56,308 bases of DNA from Deltaproteobacteria bacterium (lineage in GTDB: Bacteria > Desulfobacterota_D > UBA1144 > Nemesobacterales > UBA2774), in the NCBI GenBank assembly GCA_029262275.1, contig JAJCZS010000045.1, positions 1 through 56,308 on the forward strand, given 5' to 3'. A model generated the notes under the pieces. It saw nothing but the letters and a program-made list of their open reading frames with translations. It had not been told where the DNA came from and made no database searches. Each line of letters opens with the position of its first letter. Within the stretch, counting starts at the first letter, position 1. Both the position numbers and the translations under genes were made by a program. Below are positions 16,882 to 25,811 of the stretch, piece by piece.

Positions 16882-17157
16882 TTATATGCGTGATGATGGT
16901 ATATTCCCTAGATCAGGAGGCTCCGGGTCATCATCTTTATCGTTTTTTGAAGTGTCCTTTTCTACGGTTTTCTTAGAATCAGCTTCATCTTTCTCAGCTT
17001 CAAACTCAATGCTTTCTTTTAATTCGTCTTTTGCTCGCTCAAGTTCTCTCATTCCTCTTCCAATTGTTCTTGCAATTTTAGGGATTTCTTTGGGTCCAAG
17101 AAGAAGCAAAGCGATTACTAAAACAATAAGTACTTCAGTCGTGCCGATTCCAAACAT
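16882..17157 (-). CDS. tatA: TatA/B-type twin-arginine translocase subunit
   Basis: Pore or adaptor subunit of the Tat pathway, which exports folded proteins such as Rieske subunits. One N-terminal helix (IGTTEVLIVLVIALLLLGP), the FG-type hinge region with PKEIPKIAR, an amphipathic helix and a Glu/Lys/Asp-rich tail are classic. A Glu at position 8 and a long acidic tail make TatB a possible alternative. GAGGAG lies 6 nt before the ATG. A second copy is at 42.1 kb; tatC is not in the window. Confidence 0.87.
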   Translation of the reverse strand: MFGIGTTEVLIVLVIALLLLGPKEIPKIARTIGRGMRELERAKDELKESIEFEAEKDEADSKKTVEKDTSKNDKDDDPEPPDLGNIPSSRI

Positions 17158-17239
17158 TAAATCTCCTCAATAGTAACTATCTAAATTCAAGGCTACCCCA
17201 ATTAATTTATATCTTCAACAATCATAGTTTTAACCCCAA

Positions 17240-17268
17240 TTGATAATTTGCACTTCAGTTTTTATTTA
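17240..17268 (+). promoter_or_regulatory. possible sigma70-type promoter for the quinone oxidoreductase gene
   Basis: TTGATA (17240-17245), a 17-nt spacer and TATTTA (17263-17268) would start transcription near 17275, 50 nt before the ATG at 17325. It lies in the divergent region shared with tatA. Confidence 0.4.
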
Positions 17269-17324
17269 AATGTAGTAAAATGATTCGAGCTGAAAACAAA
17301 TTTGTTTTACATAGGAGCCTCAAG

Positions 17325-18320
17325 ATGAAAGCAATTCGTTACCATGAAGTTGGAGAGGTTGATGTGCTTAAATATGAAGAAGTGGACATGCCTGAGATAG
17401 GAGACGATGAAGTTCTAGTACGTGTTAGGGCAGCCTCGCTTAATCATCTAGATTTAAGACTGAGAGCTGGAAAATCCCCTCGACCTGTAGAATTGCCTCA
17501 TATTGGTGGTGTTGATGCTGCTGGGGATATTGAAGCAGTAGGAAAGAATGTAGCGGATTTAGCTCCTGGTACTCGAGTTGTTGTAGATCCTACCATAAAA
17601 ACACCAAAAGGACCTTCTGTTATGGGAGTGAATTTTTATGGAGGTTTCGCCGAATATCTAAAGATTCCTGCTACAAATGTTGTACCTATCCCCGATGAGG
17701 TCTCATATGACGATGCGAGCACTTTGCCAATCTGCTATGTGACCGCTGCGTATGGACTATACGACAGGGGCGGGCTCCAAAAAGGTGAAACTGTTCTTGT
17801 ACACGCTGCAGGCAGCGGAACAGGAAGCGCTGCTGTGCAGGTAGCAAAGGAAGGCGGGGCTACTGTTATAGCAACAGCAGGAAGTGACGAGAAGCTTGAG
17901 AAGGTGAAAGAGATAGGGGCTGATGCAACAATAAATTATAATACGCAAGACTTCGCAGAAGAAGTTAAAAAGATAACTGAAGGAAAGGGCGTAGATCTCA
18001 TCTTTGATCAAGTGGGTGCTTCTGCTTGGGACAACAATCTGAAATCTGTTAAAGCAAAGGGAAGAATTCTTCTTGTTGGGGTAGTTGGCGGAGGTCAGAC
18101 GACATTTAATTTTGGCCCTGTAATTATGAGAGACTTATCAATTCTAGGCGTTACGGTTTTTAATGCTCCAAGACAAAGTTTAATTAATGCAATCAATCTG
18201 GTTTCCAAAAATGGGGTAAAACCTGTAATAGATAAAACATTTCCTTTATCTGAGGCAGCACAGGCTCAAAAAATGCTTGAGGATAGAAGTCAGTTTGGAA
18301 AGGTTATTTTAAATCCGTAA
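17325..18320 (+). CDS. MDR-superfamily quinone oxidoreductase / alcohol dehydrogenase-like protein
   Basis: NAD(P)H-dependent medium-chain reductase. It shows the N-terminal GroES-like fold (MKAIRYHEVGEVDVLK), a PHIGGVDAAGDIEAVG segment and the nucleotide-binding VLVHAAGSGTGSAAVQVAK. The catalytic zinc Cys position is replaced (SLNHLDLRLRAG), and no structural-zinc Cys cluster is seen, so it belongs to the zinc-free quinone oxidoreductase branch. The ATG at 17325 is preferred over 17280 because AGGAG lies just before it. It is a single-gene unit; the substrate is unknown. Confidence 0.82.
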   Translation: MKAIRYHEVGEVDVLKYEEVDMPEIGDDEVLVRVRAASLNHLDLRLRAGKSPRPVELPHIGGVDAAGDIEAVGKNVADLAPGTRVVVDPTIKTPKGPSVMGVNFYGGFAEYLKIPATNVVPIPDEVSYDDASTLPICYVTAAYGLYDRGGLQKGETVLVHAAGSGTGSAAVQVAKEGGATVIATAGSDEKLEKVKEIGADATINYNTQDFAEEVKKITEGKGVDLIFDQVGASAWDNNLKSVKAKGRILLVGVVGGGQTTFNFGPVIMRDLSILGVTVFNAPRQSLINAINLVSKNGVKPVIDKTFPLSEAAQAQKMLEDRSQFGKVILNP

Positions 18321-18326
18321 GTTTGT

Positions 18327-19802
18327 TTAGCCTAGGAATTTTTCAAATGTTTTGAGCAAATTGGTTATGTCTGGATCTCCAAGTTCATATTCTTGAGATA
18401 TGACTTTTGTGGAGGTCCTTCCTCCAGTTTCCCAGATCTTGTACAGAAGATCGCTGGCTTTTTTGTTTCTCCACCACTGCTCATCGTAATTATCTATCAA
18501 AAAAGCCCTAAGATCCGTCTCACTCATAGTTGCTCTAAATTCATCCAGTGAGCTTAGGTGGGGCTGAATGTTGAACAAGTAATCCTTGGCGTCAATTTCA
18601 CAATGAGTAGCAATCTCCATTATCTCTTTATACATTTCAGCTTTATCTTCTTGTCTTTGGTATAGACCAGCTTCAAATATCACTTTGGCCGAGAGAACTC
18701 TGATCTGTAGAAGTCTTCTTAAATACAGAAACTTGAGAAAGTCGTTGTCAGCGTCGATCTTTAAATGCTTATTGAGCCAACTAGGTTCAAATATTAGATT
18801 CTTAAATAACTGGGCGAATATTTTCAAAAATGACTTTTCTCTCAAATAAGCAAATTCAAAATAATCATCTCTGTCGGTGAATCCATAACTAAGGCACTCT
18901 CCAAAAGACCCGAGGAAGGATTCATGATCTGAAACACTGCCAATAAGATTTGTGGAGATTAACATTTCAACACCCGGGTTTGAAATGTATGGAAAGCTTC
19001 CTATGATATGTCCCTTTCTTTTCTCTGAGTCGAATTTTATGGTAGCAGGCAGATTAATTTTCATGCCATCTAAAATTGCTTGAGCCATAGAGTGAGTTTT
19101 TAATTTAGGAAAGAGTTCCTTTAGCTCAAATGAATTAATAAGATAGAACAGGTCTGTTGTGCTTACATCTTTAAGCTTGAGATCCATTCGCTTAAGGGCG
19201 AACCATGTAAGCAAATCTCGTGAAATATATTCTGTGTCCCTTATGAATTCCTTTGCTTTTTCTACTAGATCCACAGAGCTATGGTCCTTGGTAAACTCAT
19301 GTAAATCTAAATAACTCGAAAAGCCAAGGTCATGAGAATCCTTTTGTAAATAGGCATACTGTCTTAAATAAAGCTGGTTTAATTTTGATGATATGTTGTC
19401 CCTTTTCTCTTCAATCTCTTGGGTCTCTTGTTTCTTGGATTTTTTAAGCAGAGCTTTTCCCGATGCTCTAAAGGGGACTTTGGTTTTGCCTACTGTAAAT
19501 ATGGATGAGGCTTCAAGATCTAATATCCCATCTTCTATTTGTGAAGACTTGCTAAGAAGAATGGTTTCGGCCAGGAACTCCAGCATCAGTCTTATGCCAT
19601 TTCCCTCTTCCTGGGTGTTAGATGTAATACTTTTTAATGACTCAAAGATCTCAGGTTCTAAAAGATCCCGGAAGGACTTAAGAATTTTTGTGATTTCTGT
19701 TTTGCTCTTTTGTCCCGAGTGGTTTAAATATAGCTCGCTTTTGAGGGCTTGATAGAGCGCTTGACCTTCTTCTCTGACCAATCGTATTGTTTCTGTGCTC
19801 AT
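18327..19802 (-). CDS. degenerate M3-type peptidase-like protein (no HExxH)
   Basis: A 491-residue, largely helical soluble protein. Its C-terminal ~230 residues follow the order of M3/oligoendopeptidase-F proteins: an EKRKGHIIGSFPYISNPGVE block, GSVSDHESFLGSFGECLSYG where active enzymes carry HExGH (residues ~285-305), and FLKIFAQLFKNLIFEPSWL where the third zinc ligand normally sits. All three zinc-ligand positions appear replaced (HEFGH read as GSFGE, and the later Glu lost), so it should not be a zinc protease. A scaffold or inhibitor role is possible but unproven. No ribosome site is visible before the ATG. It is convergent with the neighbouring oxidoreductase. Confidence 0.6.
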   Translation of the reverse strand: MSTETIRLVREEGQALYQALKSELYLNHSGQKSKTEITKILKSFRDLLEPEIFESLKSITSNTQEEGNGIRLMLEFLAETILLSKSSQIEDGILDLEASSIFTVGKTKVPFRASGKALLKKSKKQETQEIEEKRDNISSKLNQLYLRQYAYLQKDSHDLGFSSYLDLHEFTKDHSSVDLVEKAKEFIRDTEYISRDLLTWFALKRMDLKLKDVSTTDLFYLINSFELKELFPKLKTHSMAQAILDGMKINLPATIKFDSEKRKGHIIGSFPYISNPGVEMLISTNLIGSVSDHESFLGSFGECLSYGFTDRDDYFEFAYLREKSFLKIFAQLFKNLIFEPSWLNKHLKIDADNDFLKFLYLRRLLQIRVLSAKVIFEAGLYQRQEDKAEMYKEIMEIATHCEIDAKDYLFNIQPHLSSLDEFRATMSETDLRAFLIDNYDEQWWRNKKASDLLYKIWETGGRTSTKVISQEYELGDPDITNLLKTFEKFLG

Positions 19803-19835
19803 TTTTTTAGTCTGTCATAAAAATGCTTTGTAATA

Positions 19836-21098
19836 TTATACTGAGGAATCAATTTGAACTGGTTTTTTTGTTGGTTTCTTTAAAAAGAATGTTCCAAATG
19901 CAGCTATGTAGGCACATATTATGGCGAATAAGAAAGGATAGTAATAGCTGCCTGTTAAATCAAAAACATAACCTGCAAGAATTGGAGCACTAATTGCTGC
20001 TATGGAATAGGAAGTGCCGAATATTCCGTAGATTGTGCCCATTGCCTTTAATCCAAAAAACTTTGCCAGCACTGTTGGGAAGATTGGTATACAAGCGCTG
20101 TAGAAGAATCCGAATAATAAGCCGAATAGATAAAATGCCCAGATTTGATCAAATGTGAGAAGCAGTATGATCGAGCTTCCCTGAGCAAGTAGACAGACAA
20201 ACAGAACCTTTCTGTATTCTAATACCTCGGATAATAAAGAAGTGAGAACTGTCCTTCCAATTATGCTGCCCAAACCTATAGCCGCAGGTGGACCTGCAGC
20301 AGCTAGTGCTGAGATATTCAAGTCAATTTCAAAGTTGTAAAATTGAGTAACAATTATTAAGAATGTGATAAATGCAAGTGCGAACATAACATACATAATC
20401 CAATAATATGGAGTCGATATTGCCTCAAGAGCCGTCCAGTCTTGGTTCTTGCCATTCGAATTTGTACCATTTGCTGAGGTATTCTCGTCATCAAGGTCCT
20501 CTTCTCCATAGGGTTTTAAGCCTATATCTTTTGGATATCCTCTCATGACAAATGCGGCTAGTAAAGCAATGAACATGATTGCCCCTAAGGCAATAAAAGC
20601 GCTGTTGAGGCCTAATTTGTTAACAAGAGTTGCTGTAAGGGGGTTGGTTAATAATCCACTTAATGGAACTCCTGTTGTGATAATTCCAATTGCCAAAGCC
20701 CTCTTTTTCGTAAACCACCTGCTAACAACTGCAACGCAAGTAATATATAAGACCGTGTCTCCTAGTCCTACAAACACGCTGTAAAACAATATTAACTGCC
20801 AAGTGTTTTCAGCAAAGCCTGAGAGTATCATCCCTAATGCGGCTAATGCTCCCCCACCAAATATTACAAATCTGGGGTCGTATTTATCTATCAATCTGCC
20901 AGCTATAATGAACCCTGGAGCTGCAATTAAAGCCCTATAAGAAAATAGAGCAGACCCTTCGGTTCGTGTAAGACCAAATTCATCATTAATGTAGGGTAAG
21001 AAAACTCCGAAGGAATAGAGCAGGAGACCATCGAGAATAATAATTAACAGTGAAGCTGCTACTATGTACCAGCCGTAATATATCTTTTTGCCGAACAT
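19836..21098 (-). CDS. MFS transporter (OFA/monocarboxylate-like)
   Basis: Twelve-helix major facilitator carrier. The start FGKKIYYGWYIVAASLLIIIL and SFGVFLPYINDEFGLTR are typical of the oxalate/formate and monocarboxylate-type branch, and a GRLIDKYDPR loop follows helix 2-3. A polar loop (Asp/Glu/Asn/Ser-rich, residues ~200-222) separates the two halves. An organic acid is the likeliest substrate. AGGAAA lies before the ATG. The HEAT-repeat gene lies 132 bp upstream in the same direction. Confidence 0.85.
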   Translation of the reverse strand: MFGKKIYYGWYIVAASLLIIILDGLLLYSFGVFLPYINDEFGLTRTEGSALFSYRALIAAPGFIIAGRLIDKYDPRFVIFGGGALAALGMILSGFAENTWQLILFYSVFVGLGDTVLYITCVAVVSRWFTKKRALAIGIITTGVPLSGLLTNPLTATLVNKLGLNSAFIALGAIMFIALLAAFVMRGYPKDIGLKPYGEEDLDDENTSANGTNSNGKNQDWTALEAISTPYYWIMYVMFALAFITFLIIVTQFYNFEIDLNISALAAAGPPAAIGLGSIIGRTVLTSLLSEVLEYRKVLFVCLLAQGSSIILLLTFDQIWAFYLFGLLFGFFYSACIPIFPTVLAKFFGLKAMGTIYGIFGTSYSIAAISAPILAGYVFDLTGSYYYPFLFAIICAYIAAFGTFFLKKPTKKPVQIDSSV

Positions 21099-21230
21099 GT
21101 AATTTCCTGAATCTCTCTAGGCCAATTAACCAGTATTAAGCCTGAGCTCTATTATGTATGGGTATTAAAAGTTGGGTAATGATACCTGAAAATATAAAAT
21201 TATTTTATCAGAGTGATGAGGTTCTTAGGT

Positions 21231-23669
21231 TTATCCACCAACCTCATTAATTTTGACGCTTATTGTTTCCGCTTCATCCTTGAAACCGTTTGCTACAAGG
21301 ATTTCTTGCGCTTTTCTAAGATTTGCTACATTGTCCTTTGACCAATTACCCTTACTAGATACCTCAGATATGGCCGCCACAAGTTCATCTCTCATTTCTT
21401 TTCTTGATTCCGTGAAATCCCAGCTTTCTAAGAGAATATTTAGGGTCTGCTCACTGTTTTGAATATCTGCTTCTGAAACAGTTTTCTTGGCACTTTTTCC
21501 CAACCAAGAGATCAAGATTTCTGATTCTTCATCTCCACCAGCAACCTGGTGAGCGAGAACTCTCAGCTTTGTTGTATCTGAAGGAAACTTATATGTGGAA
21601 GCAAGAATCAATAGAACTGTATTGTTATGTAGAGGCGCCATCTTTTCTAAAGTATAAAATGCATTTGAGCGGACATTATCGTTTGTTCCCAATAGAAGTT
21701 GAGCCACAATTGGGCCTTGTTCATTTGCTGCATTGCCCATTATGCCTAGTGTCTCTAGACCCCCTACTATTTTGACTCTGTTAGTCCTTGGGTCTTGGCT
21801 GAGATTCTTTATATACGTCCCTATCTCTGCTGATTGGTCTGTTGCTTCAGGTCCTAATTCTCCCAATGCTTTTGCTGCGCTTCTGTTTACAAGCTCATCA
21901 GGATCCTTCAAAAGACTTGCAACTTGAGGTGCATATATGCTGGCTGGAGGCCCGATTTGTCCAAGAGCTTGAGCGGTTCTAGAGCGAACTTTTTTATCTT
22001 CATCATCCAAAAGAGCTGCAATCTGTGCTATCTGATCATCATTTAGGGATCCTATCTTAGCCAAAGCATACGCTGCATCACCGCGAACATCACGGTCATC
22101 GTCACTTAGAAGAACTACAATATTTTCAACTTGCTCGGTTGCGTGAGGACCCATATTTCTTAAAGCTCTAAGACTTGAAGAACGGATTACAGGATTATTG
22201 TTTTTTAGTAATTCTTCTAATTTAGGCAGTGCTGGCTTGGCATATTCTCCAAGTTCTCCTAATGTGTAGCTGGCTATACTGCGATATTTGCTATTGTTAT
22301 TTGATAATAGCTCGACAATTAGAGGTATTTGTGGAGTAGCTTTCTCACCTGCTATTGCTAACGTCTGAGAAGCTCTTACACGAATTATGTCATCATTGTT
22401 CTTAAGCAGTTCGACAAGTGTATCAGTATAATCTCCAATTGGGTCTTCCATTTTTCTAATTGCACTCATTGCATTTAGTGCAACTTTTTTATCAGGATCT
22501 TGAAATAATTTAGCTATATTCGGAGCTTGAGCTATCCCGGCATCTCCCATTTTAGATAGTGTGTTTATTGATAGTGCTTTAATATCAGGATCCGGATGTT
22601 CTAGTAGAATTGCAACGTCAGGGGCTTTCTCCTTAGCTTTTTCACCAATTTTGCCAAGTGCAAACAATGCTCCTTCTTTTGCATTAATTTCAGGATTTCT
22701 CAATTCCAAGGCAACCATATTTATAGCTTCGCTGTTGGTCTTTCCTATATTGCCTAGAGATTCTGATGCCATTTTTCTAATTGATATATTTTTATTTGTT
22801 AGAAAACCAATTACCAGTTCTATTTGTTCATTATTTATTTCACCCATTTTTCCTAGTGCTTGTATAGCGGCAATTTTAACAAACAGATCAGAGTCGTTGG
22901 TTAATTGCGCTACTTGGTTAGTATAAGATTTGTCAGAAGGCCCGAGATCACCTATTGCTCTTACTGCGTTAGCTCTTACCCTATGGTCACTATCACTAAG
23001 GAGTGGAAGAATAGACTTTATATTGTTTTGGCCCGATTTTCCCAATTTGCCCAAAGCTGTAACTGACGAGGCTCGAACTTGTGGATCTTCATTTTTTAAT
23101 AATTGCAAGATTTGAGGTATTTCTTTTGTGGAAACCTCTGGATTGTTCTGAATTATAACTATAGCGCTCTGTCTAACTCTGCTGTCTTTATCACTTAAGA
23201 GTTCAATTATTTGAGAACCTTGATTTTCATTTAGGTTTTTGTATTCAGATAGTGCTTTGGCTGAGAAATACCTTGCTTTTACATTCTTACTGCTTAGGTT
23301 ATCAATTATTAACTGAGCGCTCTCGGGAGTTAGTTTGTCCATATTGACTACAGCATTTGTAGCCGCTGCTTTGGTGTAGATGTTTTTAGCTTTTATGAAC
23401 TCAAGAATCTGAGGCAGGGCAGGGCCATAATTTGCTTCCGATAGCTTGTTTATAGCATTTGCCTGCACTTTAGGATCGCTATCATTAAGAGCAGACAGAA
23501 GACCATCCACTTGAGACGCATTAACTTCTTTAACAGTCTCATCTGAGAAAGAATCAAGAGTATGGATCGATAAATTTACTAGAATTGCAAATAGGAATAA
23601 TTCTAATACGAACTTTAATCTAGTTCTCTTATATCTTGAAGGATTTATGAATCTCTTAAAATAGTACAT
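21231..23669 (-). CDS. membrane-anchored HEAT-repeat protein
   Basis: A long array of HEAT/PBS-lyase-type helical repeats (812 residues). After a basic segment and one hydrophobic helix (residues ~23-40, a signal anchor or uncleaved signal), about 17-20 repeats of ~35-39 residues run to about residue 690. Each has the pattern DxxVRxxAxxALGxLG (for example DPQVRASSVTALGKLG). The last ~110 residues are non-repetitive and charged. The fold suggests a protein-binding solenoid outside the cytoplasmic membrane; no enzyme motif is seen. The ATG at 23669 is chosen over 23699 because a GGAG site lies a few nt upstream only of the former. Confidence 0.82.
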   Translation of the reverse strand: MYYFKRFINPSRYKRTRLKFVLELFLFAILVNLSIHTLDSFSDETVKEVNASQVDGLLSALNDSDPKVQANAINKLSEANYGPALPQILEFIKAKNIYTKAAATNAVVNMDKLTPESAQLIIDNLSSKNVKARYFSAKALSEYKNLNENQGSQIIELLSDKDSRVRQSAIVIIQNNPEVSTKEIPQILQLLKNEDPQVRASSVTALGKLGKSGQNNIKSILPLLSDSDHRVRANAVRAIGDLGPSDKSYTNQVAQLTNDSDLFVKIAAIQALGKMGEINNEQIELVIGFLTNKNISIRKMASESLGNIGKTNSEAINMVALELRNPEINAKEGALFALGKIGEKAKEKAPDVAILLEHPDPDIKALSINTLSKMGDAGIAQAPNIAKLFQDPDKKVALNAMSAIRKMEDPIGDYTDTLVELLKNNDDIIRVRASQTLAIAGEKATPQIPLIVELLSNNNSKYRSIASYTLGELGEYAKPALPKLEELLKNNNPVIRSSSLRALRNMGPHATEQVENIVVLLSDDDRDVRGDAAYALAKIGSLNDDQIAQIAALLDDEDKKVRSRTAQALGQIGPPASIYAPQVASLLKDPDELVNRSAAKALGELGPEATDQSAEIGTYIKNLSQDPRTNRVKIVGGLETLGIMGNAANEQGPIVAQLLLGTNDNVRSNAFYTLEKMAPLHNNTVLLILASTYKFPSDTTKLRVLAHQVAGGDEESEILISWLGKSAKKTVSEADIQNSEQTLNILLESWDFTESRKEMRDELVAAISEVSSKGNWSKDNVANLRKAQEILVANGFKDEAETISVKINEVGG

Positions 23670-23761
23670 TCTTTCTCCGTGTCCCAAATTTTCTATCAAA
23701 ATAAATTATTTTATAAGATATTACCCTAGGGGTGGCAATTGTACCTCTATATTATTTATTA

Positions 23762-23789
23762 AGAATAATTAATCCCGCTGCTCAGTCAA
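23762..23789 (-). promoter_or_regulatory. possible sigma70-type promoter for the HEAT-repeat gene
   Basis: On the minus strand TTGACT (23784-23789) is followed after 16 nt by TATTCT (23762-23767). The predicted leader to the ATG at 23669 is about 85 nt. Confidence 0.35.
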
Positions 23790-23889
23790 TTACTTTTGAC
23801 GATTTCAAGATATATTTAGTTTTGCTGCGGGGCATATTCAAGTATCTTATTTATCTACTAAGAGAAGAAGTTTGTCAAGGAGAGATAAG

Positions 23890-24321
23890 ATGTCCGAAGT
23901 GTCTGAAGCCCAATATCTGTTTAATAAATTCAAAGAGGGCGTGAACAGAGGGCTTAAGATTTTAAATGTTAGATCAAAAGAAGCCTACGACACAGTTCTG
24001 ATAAGAAACCGCATTAGGAGTCTTAGAAAAAGAAGAGAGGACACTGTGTTAGAGATGGGGAATGCCCTTTATAGAACATTTAAGTATAAAGGGACAATAA
24101 ATCAAGAGATTGTAGAGACTAAATGCAAGGACATTGAAAATGTCGAGAAGGAAATTGAGAAGTGTGAACAGGAATTAGAGTTTGTTCACTTAAATGCTGA
24201 CAAAGCTCTTGGGAGTGTAAAAGCACTAGTTAAACCTAAAGTCGTATCAGTGTGTGAGTGTGGAGCTGATATATTCGAGGGAGCGCAGTATTGTGCTCAG
24301 TGCTCCAAAAAAGTGGGATAG
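23890..24321 (+). CDS. coiled-coil protein with C-terminal zinc ribbon
   Basis: A 143-residue protein not recognised as a named family. Residues ~40-115 form a charged, heptad-like coiled coil (RIRSLRKRREDTVLEMG; a later IENVEKEIEKCEQELEFV). The C-terminus has two Cys pairs, CEC and CAQC, spaced as in a small zinc ribbon. There is no signal or membrane segment. The start at 23890 is set by an AAGGAG site (23877-23882); an upstream TTG at 23872 would place that site inside the gene. Its divergent partner is the HEAT-repeat gene. Confidence 0.7.
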   Translation: MSEVSEAQYLFNKFKEGVNRGLKILNVRSKEAYDTVLIRNRIRSLRKRREDTVLEMGNALYRTFKYKGTINQEIVETKCKDIENVEKEIEKCEQELEFVHLNADKALGSVKALVKPKVVSVCECGADIFEGAQYCAQCSKKVG

Positions 24322-24329
24322 ATCTGTTT

Positions 24330-25592
24330 TTAGGATTTAAACTTCTGGTAAGCGTCTACAACTTCATTGATCTTTATATCTTCCTCTGAGCTCTCATTCA
24401 TGTTTCTAACTTTTACGACACCTTTTTCCAATTCTTCTTCGCCCAAAATAAATGTGAAACCGGCTCCTAATTTATCTGCTCGTTTCATTTGGCTTTTAAG
24501 ACTTTTGTTGCCGTAATCCATTTCAACAGACACGTCTTTTTGTCTAAGCTCTATAGCTAGTGGGAAAGCAGCTTTCCGGGCTTCATCTCCCAAGTGTGCA
24601 ATAAATACATCTACTTTCTTTGGAAATCCTTTAGGGATAGCTTTCTCTTGAAGAAGTACGATTCTTTCAATTCCCATTGCAAACCCGACTGCTGCTATGT
24701 CAGGACCACCAAGTTCTTCTACCAGCCCATCATAACGCCCTCCCGCAGCCACTGCATTCTGTGATCCAAGCTCCTGGGTTGTTACTTCAAACACGGTTCT
24801 TGTATAGTAATCGAGGCCTCTCACAATCTTTGGATTGATTACAAACGGGACTCCAACTGCTGTTAAATTTTCTTTAACTGCATTAAAGTGGTTCTCGCAT
24901 TCTTGGCATAAGTTGTCTAGCATTGAAGGAGCTTCAGCTGCAATTTCTTTGCATTTTTTCTCTTTACAGTCGAGTATCCTAAGCGGATTTGCTTGGAGCC
25001 TTCTCTGACAGTTCTCACAGAGATCGTTTTTTTGAGGAGTAAAGTATTCAACCAGCTTCTCTTTATACTGTGGTCTGCAGTTCTGATCTCCTAATGAGCT
25101 AATTTCAAGCTCCAAGAACTGAGTAAGTTCGGTTTCTTCGAAAAATCTCCAGAGCATTGTAACAAGTTCTGCATCAGAGGCTGGCTCCTGTGGTCCAATC
25201 AGCTCAGCTCCAATCTGATAAAACCCTCTAAAACGGCCTTTTTGAGGCCTCTCATGTCTAAACATCATTCCAGTGTAGTAGAGTTTGGAAATTCCAGACT
25301 TGGCATGCATTGAATCTTCTATATATGCCCTTACCACACCTGCTGTGCCTTCAGGGCGTAGAGTTAAGGATGAACCGTCTCGGTCTTCAAACGTATACAT
25401 TTCTTTCTCGACTATATCAGTTGTGGTGCCGAGGCTTCTTGCAAACACATCTGTAAACTCAAGCACAGGAATTCTAATTTCAGAAAAACCATAAAGCTCA
25501 AAGATCCGTCTTGCTGCATCTTCAATGAAGTGCCATCTCCGTATGCTTTCTGGAAGTATGTCGTGAAATCCTCTAATTGATTTTATTTTCAT
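24330..25592 (-). CDS. hisS: histidyl-tRNA synthetase
   Basis: Class II aminoacyl-tRNA synthetase that charges tRNA-His. Motif 2 (FRHERPQKGRFRGFYQ), the histidine-specific loop GLDYYTRTVFEV, AAGGRYDGL and motif 3 (AAVGFAMGIERI) are all present, and an RPEGTAG motif lies near residue 78. The bacterial Cys-containing insertion (CENCQRRL to CQEC) is intact. At 420 residues it is full length, with a C-terminal anticodon-binding domain. It is a single-gene unit facing away from the glycosyltransferase gene. Confidence 0.97.
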   Translation of the reverse strand: MKIKSIRGFHDILPESIRRWHFIEDAARRIFELYGFSEIRIPVLEFTDVFARSLGTTTDIVEKEMYTFEDRDGSSLTLRPEGTAGVVRAYIEDSMHAKSGISKLYYTGMMFRHERPQKGRFRGFYQIGAELIGPQEPASDAELVTMLWRFFEETELTQFLELEISSLGDQNCRPQYKEKLVEYFTPQKNDLCENCQRRLQANPLRILDCKEKKCKEIAAEAPSMLDNLCQECENHFNAVKENLTAVGVPFVINPKIVRGLDYYTRTVFEVTTQELGSQNAVAAGGRYDGLVEELGGPDIAAVGFAMGIERIVLLQEKAIPKGFPKKVDVFIAHLGDEARKAAFPLAIELRQKDVSVEMDYGNKSLKSQMKRADKLGAGFTFILGEEELEKGVVKVRNMNESSEEDIKINEVVDAYQKFKS

Positions 25593-25712
25593 TGGTTAAA
25601 TCCACACCTTTCCGATAATATGCTCAGATAGGTGGTAAGAATTCTTTAAGTCCCGCTTATTATATCTTAGACTAGATCTTATTTCTATTTTGTATCTGAA
25701 GAGAAAATAGAG

Positions 25713-25741
25713 TTTACTGTTTTGTGTTTGTCTAATATTAT
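25713..25741 (+). promoter_or_regulatory. possible sigma70-type promoter for the glycosyltransferase gene
   Basis: TTTACT (25713-25718), a 17-nt spacer and TATTAT (25736-25741) lie about 70 nt upstream of the proposed ATG. Confidence 0.3.
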
Positions 25742-25811
25742 ATAAGCAATCTAAATAAATCCTGAAACCAAAATAGCAATAAGTGAAAATATTGTGTCTA
25801 AAGATAAAGAA

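Noticed and set aside
21700-23400. Regular periodicity that could look like a repeat array or CRISPR
   Set aside because: The period of about 105-117 bp matches HEAT repeats in an intact reading frame, and the units are too diverged at DNA level for a CRISPR.
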